A DNA stretch of 64,000 nucleotides from Toxotes chatareus (taxonomy: Eukaryota; Chordata; Actinopteri; Toxotidae). The position numbers and the translations under genes were made by a program. The notes below the pieces were generated by a model. That model was given only the letters and a program-made list of their open reading frames with translations. It searched no databases and was not told the DNA's origin. The stretch covers positions 21,004,864 through 21,068,863 of the forward strand of contig CM028884.1 in the NCBI GenBank assembly GCA_016801885.1, given 5' to 3'. Positions 1-12,340 of the stretch are shown here, piece by piece. How positions within the stretch are numbered: position 1 is the stretch's first letter; each line of letters begins with the position of its first letter.

Positions 1-1686
1 TCTTGATGACACAGTTCTCATTTATTCTTTCCAGTTTCCTGTCACAAAAGTCCTGTAGGGATATTTAACATTTTGGTGGGGAAAAAATAAATTCTTTGTT
101 CGTTGTTGAGTTAAGTTTAGCTTTGGACTCACAGTCCGTGCATTCAGATTTGACTGAGTGTATCACCACCACTCCAGCTGCTGCAGCTGTTGATCATGTT
201 GATAAGCGGGTCAAACTACAATAACTAACTTCCCGTTGTTTTGCATGCAACTGTCCCTTTCACCTCACATAGTGTCTTTATCTCACGTCTCTCCCTATGT
301 GCTTTCAGTTTGAAAACCTCCATAACCTATAGACAACCTGTCCAAATCAAATTTTACCTTCCCTGTTAAAGAAAAACTAGCCGTGTGCATGTTCCCTGTG
401 CCTGTCTCCATAAGTGTGTGTGCTGTTAAATTTTCATGAGGCGTCCAGGGTGTCGTGTGCCTGGTCAGATCACTTTGTCTTACGTTACGCTACAGTGTAC
501 TGTATCTAATCCAGCCTACATAGAAACCAAAGATACAGCGTGTGTGTGTGCATGTGTTTATACAGTTGACATAGCTCAATATGAAACATAATTAAACAAG
601 GTAAAGACAGGTTGTATGTTTAAAAATGTATGTTGTATCCATAATCTGCTTAATCTCACCCTGGGCAAGAAATTTATTGCTAAGCCCCTATTGATCCCTA
701 CTGGCAGTTTAATTCTCTGGATAAACTGAAACAGTTATGGTCTTAAAACTAGATTTTGACTCAGAGCTTCAAGGCCTGGGCCACAAGATGGAGGCAGAAC
801 TGGTCATCGCTGATATTATAGTTCTGTGGTGCAAATTTCGAATAAATTTGTGATTAATCAATTTATGTAGATGGAAAAAGAGCAGAGTCAACCAGGGGTT
901 TTTAGGTTTGCACAGATGGTAAAGCAGCCTTGGCTGCATCTCTTCCTTTCTGGCATCGCTCCCAGCTCTGTGCGTTAAACTTTTATGATGTGATCACTGA
1001 CACACTAGCACTGGGTCTACTGTGTCTCTTATGAGGCACATGTGGCACAATGTTCGCTCTGACACAGGTGTCTTCTTCCCTCGTGAGGCTTTGTGCTGTA
1101 ACACGAGCGCCGGCTGGCAGAGCGAGGTCGCTCATTAAAGAACAACTAACCACCCCACAATGCCACGGACATCTGAGAGCTCTGAAGCCTCTCGTACTTC
1201 CTGAGTCTCACAGCCCTTTGCTTTTCTGACCTCATAAAGCGGGAGGGTTTGATGTTGTTTGAACTGTAGACAGTCAGAGAAGTGACAACTACGTCTCCTG
1301 CTGCCAAACAGAAAAGTTTCCTGTTTGACTCCTGACTGGAGACAACCAAACTTTAATCCCTCCCTTCTACTGAAGTGGACAGCATCAGTCAGGGGTTAGC
1401 GCAGTTTAAAATTTATAGATTACACAGACATTCTAATAAGAAAAGGACATCATCAGCATTCATAATAATACTCCATCAGGAATAATAATAATTTTTCATG
1501 TTACCTTTCACTTTCTGTCTGATCATATTTAATTCATATTTACTGAAAGGACTATTTTATTTAAAATGCTTTACTACAAATTAGTATAATCATCCGTTAT
1601 CTATTAAAGTGCTGTGACGTCCATTTGGATAAGATAAAAGTTACATGACGGTTTTAGGGGTGAGGTTTTATTTGTGGTTTCACTTT

Positions 1687-2150
1687 GTCACGGCTAGGGC
1701 AAGGACTTGGACCCAAATGCACGACCCCACAGATGTAATCAAAAATAATAGTGTTTATTCTAACAAAGTGGCAAAACAAGGATCACCCATAAAGGGGAAA
1801 AAGGCACAAAAACAAAAATACAAAACGCAAAATCACTCTTAGCGAGGAGAAACACGGATCAAGGAGCTAAAACCAAACAAGAAACAAAGTAACAAATAAA
1901 TACACAACCTGACTGGGGATACGATGACGAGAGGCAAGATGAGAAACAAAAGAGAAAGACATGAGCCAAGGGCAAGAGACAAAACGTGTGACAACGGCAT
2001 GAGACAAAAACGAACTGACAAGAACACAGGGAAGCGACGAGACTTAAATACACAAAGCAATGGGCAACAGGTGAAACCAATTAGGGCAGGGCAGACAATC
2101 ACAAAGGCAGGAAACAAGACAAAGACAAGATACACAAGGACCATGATTTG
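1687..2150 (-). mobile_element. Truncated copy of short TIR element (inverted relative to 4273-4808)
   Basis: Read on the minus strand, this stretch matches the right-hand three quarters of the element at 4273-4808, including the shared block beginning GTCACGGCTAGGGCAAGG on the plus strand. The match ends near 2150, just after CCATGATTT, so about 120-130 bp of the other end are missing. No target duplication is visible at the broken side. The copy has no coding capacity. Together with the second copy it makes an inverted repeat with arms of roughly 450 bp separated by about 2.1 kb. Confidence 0.75.
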
Positions 2151-3195
2151 GTCCATGAATTGATCCCATCATTTTTCCAAATCATCAGATTTCAATGCAT
2201 TTTGCTCCTATCAGTAGTATTGCACAGAGACCAGCCCTCTTTATGAATCAGAGACCTGTTGCAGGTAAAATACACATTTGTGCTCCACTGGCATTTCTTG
2301 GCTGAAGCATTAAAAATCTTCGTGTGTCATATATCTGCGCTCTTCATTTTGTCTTATCTTGTCCTCCAAAACGTTTAAAATGATTGCGGATCATGAAATT
2401 CTGCCTGTAATAGGAAGGAAAAAAAAAAAGAAAAACTCCTGTCCTATCTGCACTCACCCTGCCGCTCCTATAACAAGCTTCACTGCCCTGATACACTCTA
2501 AGATTTCTTTATGACTAAATGCTTCGTGGAGCTCATGTTTTCGGCTCCAGCAGCCTCCTCTGTAGTTACTGCCTGTATCTTCTGTCCTTTTGGTCACCTT
2601 GCCGCTCAGAGAGCAGAACAGCAAACCTTTAAAAGGCCATATTTTGCCCAACAGGTCATAGGGCGATCAGTTTTTATTACTAGTGTGTCCAGCTGTGGTC
2701 ATGATTGCTCACTGGGCCACTGAGCAGGAGAAGAAGACCTTGCAGCGGTCATCGACTTTAGTTACACAACCCGATAGGCATCTTTAGCAAGGCTATAAAA
2801 TTCCTCTCAGTGTCTTTATCCTTTAATCACTGATGTGTTTTCCTCTTTGAAACTCTCAACATTAATGTCTTTTATTGATGTTTCTCTCTGTATTTTAGTG
2901 GTGAAAGAAGTATTCAAATCTTTAAATAAAAGCAGCTATAGTAATGTACAGTATCATAAGTGTGAAAACAATGTGAAGGAATTACTCTTACTGATGAACC
3001 TACAGAGACTTATCACCTGATTCTGCTGCTCCCCTCGGCTTTATGTACATCTATAGTGAGTTTCAGTTCATTGTTTATCCATCTAGTCTCCAATTTTACT
3101 GCTCTGGTTCACTCTCACGGCTCTAATGGCGACGTTTTCAGCCTCCAAAAAAACAAAAACAAACCACTGGTTACTATAAAAAAAACTTGTCGCTC

Positions 3196-3285
3196 TTTAT
3201 GTTACATCACCTGACTTCCCCCTTTGCTCCCATCATGATTACTGTGGCCATCAGATGTTGTCCAACAATGAAACTTAACTGTGGG
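3196..3285 (+). repeat. Interspersed repeat fragment
   Basis: This segment (ATGTTACATCACCTGACTTC onward) is similar to 5743-5824: both run through a CACCTGACTTCC block, a GATTACT.TGGCC block and end near CAATGAAAC. I read both as fragments of one dispersed teleost repeat family. The class is not identifiable by eye. Confidence 0.5.
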
Positions 3286-4272
3286 TTGTACATTTTTCTT
3301 TTCTTTTTTTTTTTTTTTGCACTTTTTGTACTACCTTTTGTACTGACCATTCACAGACCATAAGTGTATAATGAACAGTAACCAGTAGACATAGTTGTTA
3401 AATAAATGCAGAAACAATGGAAGAAAAAGTACATTTCTCTCAGAGATTTAGTGCAGTAGAAGTACAAAGTAGGATAAAAATTTAAATAATCAATTAAATT
3501 ACAAGTACAGTACCTGGTTAAATGAACTCAGTGACTGTCCACTACTGCTGGCTTTTTAATATTAATATTTAATATTACTGACTGACTCGACTCATTAGAC
3601 CAGAAAAGTATCTACAGCAATGTATGAATGTGTGTCTTTAATCTCTTGCAGTATTTGATTTTTCTTTCTGCTTCACCTGTATCAGGGAGTGTTTGGACGA
3701 CAGAGTTAGTGTTGAAGGGTTTTATGTGCTGGCAGCCTCTGCTAATGTGAAGTAATGCAGTTGTCAGGCTCTATTGTCTCAGCTTCTGGCCTCATCTTCC
3801 ACTTGCAGCCCATAAAAGCAGAGTCATTTAAACCGCTAATGAAGTGGAGAGTCTGGACCAGTGGCAGATAAAACCCAATCAGAAAAAGCTTATTTTCTCA
3901 GTTTGGCTCTTATTTCACTTTCCTGAGGAAAATTCATTTTAGAATTGCTTTGTTTTAGTGTCCCTTTCACCACGACTTGTGTCATTCACACGTGTACAGC
4001 TCGACATTTCATACGTAACACTTGGTCTTTAAGTAAACTAAGAAATAGCCTGAATAAAGTGGAAAAATAAGCCTGATCAGTTTGTTCTGAACATTTACAC
4101 CACTATATTGAACAGGCAGATTTATTTCTAATTATCCACAACAGTTATTACACTGATCAATCAGGTATTAAAAAAATTGTCAGATGTTCTGGACAGTTGC
4201 CTGCTTTTCCCAGTTGATAGTATGATAGAAGTATGTTTTTTCTTTTTTTTTTCTTAATTTTTGTGACAAATT

Positions 4273-4808
4273 GTCATGACTAGTCCCTAAGGGGGCTGTT
4301 TGCTGAGCCCTTGTTTTGTTTGGAACTCTTTTATGGACTTTTGAACTCCTCTTTATTAACTTCTGTTTATAGTTCTGTTTTATTTTGAAATCATGGCCCT
4401 TGTGTATCTTGTCTTGCTTTACTTCCTGTCTCTGTCTTGTTTCCCACCTTTGTGATTGTCTGCCCTGCCCTAATTGGTTTCACCTGCTGCCCATTGCCTT
4501 GTGTATTTCTCGTATATATTTCTCGTGTAGTCTCGTTGTTTCCCTGTGTTCTTGTCATTTCTTTTTTGTCTCTTGTCACATGTCTTTCACCCGGTCTCGT
4601 ATCTCATGTCAGGTTGTGTATTTCCCTAGTCAGGCTATGTATTATTTGTTACTTTGTTTCGTTTGTTTTTTTTCACTCTTCAGGTTGTTCAGTCTTTCCC
4701 TTTATGGGTGATCCTTGTTTTGCCACTTTGTTAGAATAAAAACTATTATTTTTTGATCTTGTCTGTGGGGTCGTGCATTTGGGTCCAAGTCCTTGCCCTA
4801 GTCGTGAC
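4273..4808 (+). mobile_element. Short non-autonomous DNA element with TIRs and 7-bp target duplication
   Basis: The element is 536 bp, starts GTCATGACTAG and ends CTAGTCGTGAC, giving imperfect 11-bp terminal inverted repeats. It is flanked on both sides by ACAAATT (4266-4272 and 4809-4815), a perfect 7-bp direct repeat typical of cut-and-paste insertion. No transposase is encoded; the open frames inside are short and lack recognisable domains. A truncated, inverted copy lies at 1687-2150. The superfamily is uncertain. Confidence 0.8.
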
Positions 4809-4987
4809 ACAAATTGCTGTACACCACCTGCGCTTTCAGATACATGGATACAACAGATGAAAGAGCAAAGTGTTTCTGTTGCGGCGCAGGAGGTGTGGTC
4901 CTGGAGGAGGGCCTGAACAGACAGGAAACGATGCTCAGTGATAAAGTTTATGATCAGACATCTGTGATCAGCCAGCTGGGTCTGCTG

Positions 4988-4990
<3 letters not shown>

Positions 4991-5024
<34 letters not shown>
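4991..5024. repeat. (TG)n microsatellite
   Basis: About 17 perfect TG units in the tmem255b upstream intron. A second TG tract of 12 units lies at 5161-5184. Confidence 0.95.
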
Positions 5025-5025
<1 letters not shown>

Positions 5026-5554
5026 TATGTTTTACAGTAGAAGCTTCACAGAAGAAGCAGGTGTGTCACATCGTTCAGATTTGGGATTACTGATCAGTGA
5101 TCAGATTCTTAGGCATAAATAAAGAACTGTGAATATGTGAGGTTGTTCTGTCTGGATACTGTGTGTGTGTGTGTGTGTGTGTGTATCAGATTGGGAGAAT
5201 TAGATTGACCTTGCTGGTACAAAAGGCCGTCCCTCTGTCCTGTACATTGCCTCTTTGCCCATAAATTTCCCACAAAGCACCTCTGTGTTGGCAGAGCAAG
5301 AGGCTGTACATTTCCTTTATCATTCTGCAGCTCCGATGCTGCAGCCGAGGACACACACCAGCAGAAACACTAAGCTTAAACTTTAACTCAAATTTTGATT
5401 TTGCATCAATAATCATCAACTCCTCTTTTTTATTATTTTAATCTTTGATCTTAAGTCTCAACAATCCACAGACTTGTATGTTTATTCATACAGTTTAATT
5501 TCAGTGATCAATGCTACCTAAGACCCTACTCCTGAAACTGCTCCCCTACAGGCA

Positions 5555-5830
5555 GGCATACCGGACCTCTGTTGTCATGGTTACAGTGACTTGTTTTAAG
5601 GTTTAGGAACAGTCACGGTTTGGTTAGGTTTAGGCACAAAATCCACATGGTTAGGTTTAGGAAAAGATTGTGGTTTGGGTTAAAATTAAAGTAGTTTGTT
5701 AAAGTTAGAGAACCTTCATCATCATGATTACAATAATAAACTTTGTGGCTCTTTATTCTGCGTCACCTGACTTCCTCCCATTGTGATTACTATGGCCGCC
5801 AGATGTCGCATAACAATGAAACGGAAAATA
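5555..5830 (+). repeat. Interspersed repeat with GGTTAGGTTTAGG units
   Basis: The segment contains repeated GGTTTAGG/GGTTAGGTTTAGG words (about 5600-5670), followed by a block also seen at 3196-3285. This organisation resembles a common teleost dispersed repeat. Nothing coding is present. Confidence 0.55.
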
Positions 5831-6000
5831 TAGTTATGTTACGTTATAGTAAAAAACTTTTTGTTTGTGGACATATTTCCTGATTAATTTTTTATCATTT
5901 GTTCAACTTTAGTACATTTACTTAAAGAAATGTGTCAGAAGAGTGTTTTAGATACAAGCTGATAAGCTTATAAATGTGTTTGCTTCCACCTGTCTTTAAG

Positions 6001-9000
6001 CTCGTGGCCGCCATCATCTTCATCAGTATCGGAGTCATCGCGTCTTTCTTCTGTGCCATTGTGGATGGGATCATCGCTTCAGAGTTCATTGTAAGTCTTA
6101 CGTGTGTTTAAGTGCATATGCTGAAAAGAAAGAAATACAAAGTATAGTTTGAACAAACGCTGACACACAATCACAAACCAAATTTAAATTCACACATGCT
6201 CAGGTCAACAGAGACAGAGTCCCGCACAGACAGCACAGTAATGTCAGGAACTGTGTAGATGCAATCAGACAGAAATGACACTGGACAGGTAAACAAGGCC
6301 GACTCATCTCTGTGTGTGACCTGCAGAGAGCTGCTGGGTCACATGAGGTATGTGGGCTGTGAAAAAAATAGTTAAACTTTTTTTTTTTCTAAATTCAGTT
6401 TTGTTTCCCTGTTCTTAGCACTGTATGTGACTATTATTTACAAAATAATTTATTTCTCCCTGTTCCCCAGAGTTCCAAATACTCTGGTTTTCCTCCATTA
6501 CACCTACATTTAATAACCAGTATGAACTGATGACTGTGGTATTAGGATCTTATCCATATACAACAAAATTATTCAGTAAAATCAATATCACAAAGGTTTA
6601 TTTCGCTTTTCTATCCACTACAAATATTCACTTTCATGTTTGTATTTCATAATTTAACTTCATAGGAACATGCCTCAAGAAGTTTAGAAGCAGTTTCATA
6701 AGCTGTCAGTTCATCAATGCATTGTTTGTCTCTCTCAGAGTAAAACACTCTGACCAAAGTAATATGCAGGAAATTACATTTGTGCAAGTACCTGTATTTG
6801 TTAGGAATAAACTGAAAATGAACTGAAAATGCAGAAAGGTCAAATAAGGTCATCGCTGCTTCCTTACTGGATACCTTAGATGTTTGGATACATGCACACG
6901 GACACCTCAGCTTGCCACATCAGCCTAATGAATTTTAATGAGTAGCTTAATGAGTATGGACCAGGAGAGAGTTTAAAAAGCTGGACCTTACAGCACCTGG
7001 CACCATCTCACTGATATTGATCAACAGTGCTATCAAACCTCTGCAGATATATTTCTTTTGTGCTCACGGGACCATAAAAGTCATATTTATTGCACCTTCA
7101 AGCTTCAGACAATGAAAATGATTTTACTACCTTTCACATTACATAAAGTCCATCGAGGTTTAGTGCTGGAGGTTTTGCAGTCCGGTGCAGTGTACGGTTT
7201 GGCGAGTAGAAACATGTTGTAAACCTTCACTGCTGCACTGACAGAGAAACAGGACGAGGATGGACTCAGGCTACAAGTTCACACACGTAACTTTACAGGA
7301 TACACAAGGCAAAAAGCACATAACTGAAACCTTTAAATCACTGCGATTTACTCAGTGATTGTGCTGTAGTGGTTTAACATCAGCGCCTATTTAATTGTTG
7401 CTCATGTATTTAACAAATCTTCCCGCGCTGATCTCTGGTCTTTCTAACACACACACACACACACAGGACATAAGACCCTTGCAGGAGGACATGTGCGACT
7501 TCTACACCAGTGGATCGGGCTATGCATATGACAGCTACTACACAGAGGTAACCCTCATTATGACTAAAATGTTAAATGTATTATTCTTAAGTTGAAGTAT
7601 GGGGTATAAAAACAAACAGGTTAGACACAGACTATGCTGAAAATACACCCCCCAAAGCACAACCTCAAAGCAACAAAAATGATTACACCTGTGATTTCTA
7701 GTTGTGGCTTATTGCGTGGACAAGGTTTGTCTAATGCAGCATTCAACAACTCCATTGTGAGACTTTATAAAGATGGAAGAAGGTACGAGAGCATCGGTGG
7801 GCTACTGAACATAAACTGAAACACAGTTGAAGCAGTGGCTTTTATTATAATTTAATTAGTTGAACAGTTTTGCATTTCAAATTAATTTTTGTCTTTCTTC
7901 TTGAGCTTAGATTAAGAAAAAAAAATGATTGTATTAAATGAACAGGAATTGTAATTACTTGACATTTTAGTGATACTGACCAGGGGTGTACTGTGTCTTC
8001 TTGTATATTGTATATATATTGCATACATACTTCATATATCACCTGGCATTGCCTGTGCTGTATAAACACACCAAGTGGCCCAATGTATGGTTTCCATTCA
8101 TGTGCATATCACCTTTAGTTGTAATCTTCCTCCTCCTGCATACTGCTTTATGTTTGTCTCAGCAGTTGTCTTTTAAATTGTATAAATGATGATTTGAATG
8201 CATTTTAGGTTAATATAGGATTCTAGTCTGTGTTATTGCAGCCACTGGGTGCTTCATTGAAAGTTTCACAAAGTGTGTAGTGACATCTGGTGGTCAGATA
8301 ATGTTACTGCACACTTTTACTGAAACTGCTCGCCATCAAATTACAAGCAAATAGAAGTTCTGGATATGAGTTGCTGACACGCAGACCGTTACCTACCAGT
8401 CATGTATTTCTTTGTCCCAGCTGTTTGTCCAGTTCGTGCTCGTCTGGCTGTTGTATCAGTTTTCAAGTATAATAAATCTTTCATCACAAGGGATTAAAGC
8501 TCTGAGAATCTTAAACTCATCAAGCCCCACTGACACTGCAGGTGACGTGCCGTTCATTCAACAAAGCATGCAAGCTGAAACTGAGGAGCAACACCTGCTA
8601 CTGCTGCTACCTGTACAACTGTGAGAGGTGAGCAACATGAAGTATTAGCTGACAAATGGCAGCTTGAAAGGTTTAATAAAGTAATTAAGTGAGTACCAGT
8701 GATGGACAGTGTGCAGGAATCTGCAGTTTTATGCAGTGGAAAGTGGCGTCCATACAGTGCTAATAATAAAATAACAGCTGCACTCCATTTACAGTCACCT
8801 GTTCCAGTGATATCCTTACATGAACACATAGCCATTAGTGATATTAATTACACCAGTGCTTCTCCTGCTAAGACATTTCAAAATGGCAGCTACGAAGGAG
8901 GCCTGTTAATATGAAATGCACATGCTTTGTGATTTATGGCAGTAATAATTAAAATGCTGACCCGTGCTCTCTTCCTCCACCAGCACAGAGTACCACACAC

Positions 9001-11325
9001 AGTACTATGAGTTCACTGGTGTCAGCAGCTGCTGGGATGTGATCCAACTGTACCGCCTGCTGTGGGCCTCAGTGGTGTTCAACGTGATCGGCTTGTTCCT
9101 GGGCATCATCACTGCCGCCATCCTCGGAGCGTACAAGGACATGGTGAGCAAGAGTCCAAAGAAGTTAGCCCCCACCCAAAAAAGATATAAGGGCAGTCTG
9201 ATTGAACTGTCAAAAACAATGCATCAGTTAAATACTGGACTGGACTGTGTACTGGCATTTTAATGTTTGTGGCGGGGTTTTTTGTAATCTAACCTTTCTC
9301 TTTGTTCCACCAGTACTTTCCAAGGCTTTGTTTGAAACATAATATTGATTTATGTGCGTGTCTGCAGATATCTTTTTGCTTCACTATCTCACTGTGCTTT
9401 CAAAAATTTATTGCTCACACATGAACGAACTAAAAACCCAATAAAATGCAGTTTCTCTGGCATGAACAGCCATATGATAATCCGTTTCAGAGACATGGAA
9501 ATCTCTGATCTTACTGTGTTAATCTTAATGGTCCTAATATTATGATTATAGTTCCCACAGTACGTTAGGCAGCACTCATATTTCATTACCTCTTATATAA
9601 TGCAGTGTGTGTTTCATGCGTAACTGGTACGCAGTCACTAACATTTGCATTCCACCCTCTGTTGATGATTTATCATCTTATCCCAAACATTTTTTGCTGT
9701 TTTTCCTGCAGCAGAAGCCAACCCCTCAGATGGCTCCCAGCCCAGCACCGCCACCCCACATCCTGTACAACCCGACCCAGCACATGCTCACCTACGCTGG
9801 CTTTTGTCCCTCAGGACAGAGTCTGCCTGCCTATCCCAACTATCCACTACCCATGCAGGTAGGGGCCAGGAGCAAAACAAAAAAAGAACAATTCAGTGAA
9901 AAATGTGTCATACAAAGTACGAAAAGCACAGGTTTGAATAATAAAAACTATAATAATGGCTGCATTCCATTTAGCTGCTTTAGTCTGAGGGACCTGGTAT
10001 TGTACATTTGTGGTTTCGCTGTCACACTGTCATGGCTTATTGTGGTTCAAACAGAACAGAGACATTACAAATGTTAATAGTAACACTCCTGCTTTATCTG
10101 CTATGACAGGTCAAAATGCCCATTTTCCATTCCGGTGTTTTACTCTGGCAACCAGACGAGCAGGACTGGAACCAATTTATTTTTGCTGCACTAGCACAGC
10201 TATTTCGCGCTAACATCACAGCACTTGACCAGAGAGAAAACTATTAATCTGCACTGCTGCCACATCACACCACTGAGGTGGATAGCTGTAAAACTGTCTT
10301 GTCTTCTCATGTCTTCAATCTTGCTATTACATGTCTACTGGGTTGTAACGTGGTGACAGTGTGTTTGGAGGGTTGGCAATACCAGAGCTGACCAAAACTT
10401 TGTGCAGAAATATCTCAACAACTATTGAATATGTAGATGTGAAATTTGGTACAGATATTCATGTTACCCAGAGGATGAATCCTATTGATTGTAGTGAATC
10501 CTGGACTTTTCCAGTTAAACAGGCCAAATTTTTAATTTGTTCACTTGACCACTTAGCTCCAATTTCTCCGGTGTGAGGATTTGGTACATTTCCAGTCTTA
10601 TTATAGCAAACTGAATTTCTTTGGCTACCTGTCAAACACAAAAAGCATCACTTTTTATAAATTTTTCACAATTTTTTGTTATTTGACAGACCAAACAGCT
10701 AATCAATTAATCACAAAAATAACTGGCATTTAAGGTGAAAACACCCCAGGGTCTGGGCACAGCTTCACAGAGCCACAGGCACAGCTTATGATGTGATTGT
10801 CCAAAAACTTGCTGAAAACAGGAATGTCTGATTGATGCCTTATGAAAGGGAGCCATAAACTAAACCATGACTTGTGCTGTAGTTCTTAAATAAGCCAACT
10901 ACCTTAAATCAGAAGATGCACTGTTCTATTTCTTTCATGGTGACTTTGTTTGAAATGCATGTTTAAGATTTATTACTTATGATGTCTGATCTTTGATTTC
11001 TGTAGCTGCTACCAGAGAACCAAACTTCACAAAAGAATAAAGTAATAATCTCACCTCTCATAAAAAAAAGTCACAAATAATTGTTCCCCCACAGCATAAC
11101 AGCAACTACCAGGCACCTGCTACGCCCCAGCTGATCCCAGAGGGAGGCCCTGCCTCCACCTCCTGCCCGTCTGAGGAGAACCAGCAGCCCTCTCAGGCTC
11201 CCACACAGCCACTGCCACAGGGAGCCACCCAGGAACCAGGAGGATTCATGCTGACTCCCAACGCACCTGTCCTCTATGGATCCCCCTTCAGCCCCTTTGA
11301 GAAACCTCCTCCTTACGCCTGCTGA
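6001..11325 (+). CDS. tmem255b: tmem255b, transmembrane protein 255B, C-terminal six exons (5' partial)
   Basis: Coding exons: 6001-6090, 7467-7547, 8542-8627, 8984-9143, 9712-9858, 11095-11325 (795 bp, 264 codons plus TGA at 11323-11325). All have AG/GT borders and phases join cleanly. The product matches the TMEM255 (FAM70) family: a membrane segment ([17 protein letters not shown]), a cysteine-rich loop ([13 protein letters not shown]), another hydrophobic segment ([15 protein letters not shown]), a proline-rich cytosolic tail and a terminal EKPPPYA. PPPY is a WW-domain binding motif. The paralogue choice (255B rather than 255A) rests on its place beside gas6, as in human 13q34. Roughly 60-85 N-terminal residues are outside the window. 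The biochemical function of the family is not established. It is convergent with gas6, whose stop codon is 4.1 kb away. Confidence 0.93.
7449..7466 (+). promoter_or_regulatory. CA-repeat splice acceptor of a tmem255b exon
   Basis: The 3' splice site before the exon at 7467 is a run of about nine CA units ending in ACAG, directly preceded by only a short TCTTTCT pyrimidine stretch. The usual pyrimidine tract next to the AG is therefore replaced by a polymorphism-prone dinucleotide repeat. The exon is 81 bp, so skipping would keep the frame. Confidence 0.7.
10368..10600 (+). repeat. Interspersed repeat in last tmem255b intron
   Basis: The text CCAAAACTTTGTGCAGAAAT followed by ATCTCAACAACTATTGAAT and a GTACAGATATTCATG block resembles a common teleost dispersed repeat. 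A second, diverged member of the same type appears at about 30830-31060 in pros1 intron 13. No reading frame is conserved. Confidence 0.5.
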
Positions 11326-11336
11326 GCCCTCAGATA

Positions 11337-11362
11337 AACATGCCCCCAACATGGGGCATGTT
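11337..11362 (+). other. Perfect 10-bp hairpin just after the tmem255b stop
   Basis: AACATGCCCC and GGGGCATGTT form a perfect 10-bp stem with a 6-nt loop, starting 12 nt after the stop codon in the 3' UTR. Whether the RNA structure has a role is unknown. Confidence 0.6.
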
Positions 11363-12130
11363 GGAGAAAAAAAACCCCATATTGATCTGGTCAGACTGAA
11401 TGTAGCACAAGACATTTAATAGGTGACTTTGTAAATGGAAAACGCTTGAGTGAGCTTCACAATTACTGATTTCAGTGCTATGTTTCTTATTTCTGATGGA
11501 TATGAACTCAAGCAAGACAGATTTGTAGCTACGTAGTGTGAGTATATAGACATGATTCCGTTATTTCACATGTATGCTTCCATGCTGAAAGTTAGATGAG
11601 AAGATTGATACCATATCAATATGAAGCAACAGCTAGCAGCTGTTTAGCCTAGCTCAGTATAATGACTGGAAACAGGGAAGCAACCATCCTCGCTCTGTCC
11701 AAAGTTAACAAATCCCCCTTCCCTACAGATACTTACATATTATATAGAAATAAGTTTATACACTTGTCTGAAATCTGACAGTTGTTTCTGTTACAAATTG
11801 TGCTGATTGGATTACAGGTGTATTGTGTATTGTCTCACTATACTAATTACCGTACAAGCAATTAAAAGGGCTTTCTTGAAATGTGAACTGGAGAGTAAAT
11901 GACTCTGGTAATGCTGTTAATTATGTTTGTGTGAATCATTGTGCACTTTAAAGTTAATATACTGTACATATTATTGATGATGCATGTTAACTGCTGTGGG
12001 ATAGGATTCTGTAGCTGCTGCTGCTATTATGAAATACATTAGGTATTAAAGAGGCACCTATAAGTAATGCATACATTTGCTGATGCATACAAATACATGT
12101 GTAAAAGGCCCTATAAAAAAAAATCTCACA

Positions 12131-12340
12131 TTTAAAGGAAGAGTCTGACATTTTTGGAACTACGTTTATTTGTTTCCTTGCCAAAAGTCAGATGAGATGG
12201 ATTCAGCTCTCATGTTTGTACGGTGAATAAGACTTTGCTGCCGGCATCCAGTTACCTTAGCTTAGCATTAAGTCTTAAAATGGAGAAACAACTAGTCTAG
12301 CTCTGTCTGAAGGCAATAAAATCCCCCTACCAGCAAATAC
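12131..12340 (+). mobile_element. MITE-like repeat copy (same family as 51812-52130)
   Basis: The segment runs from GAGTCTGACATTTTTGGAAC through a TTACCTTAGCTTAGCATTAAG core to CTAGCTCTGTCTGAAGGC. The order of blocks matches the better preserved copy at 51812-52130, and a third partial copy is at 11594-11720. These are short, non-coding, dispersed teleost elements. Confidence 0.6.

Larger units (their letters stand above)
1..6000 (+). other. tmem255b intron (upstream exons outside window)
   Basis: No coding exon of tmem255b or of any other gene was found here on either strand. The first tmem255b exon seen (6001) begins in the middle of the protein, so about 60-85 N-terminal residues must be encoded left of base 1 and this stretch is read as intron. 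It holds two inverted copies of a short transposon (1687-2150 and 4273-4808), teleost-type interspersed repeat near 3196-3285 and 5555-5830, a TG microsatellite at 4991-5024 and another at 5161-5184. The short open frames in 1839-2163 and 4385-4739 lie inside the transposon copies and are not genes. Confidence 0.7.

Noticed and set aside
1839..2163. Open frames of 73-105 residues on both strands
   Set aside because: They lie within a non-coding transposon copy and its mirror at 4385-4739; compositions are repetitive and no domain is visible.
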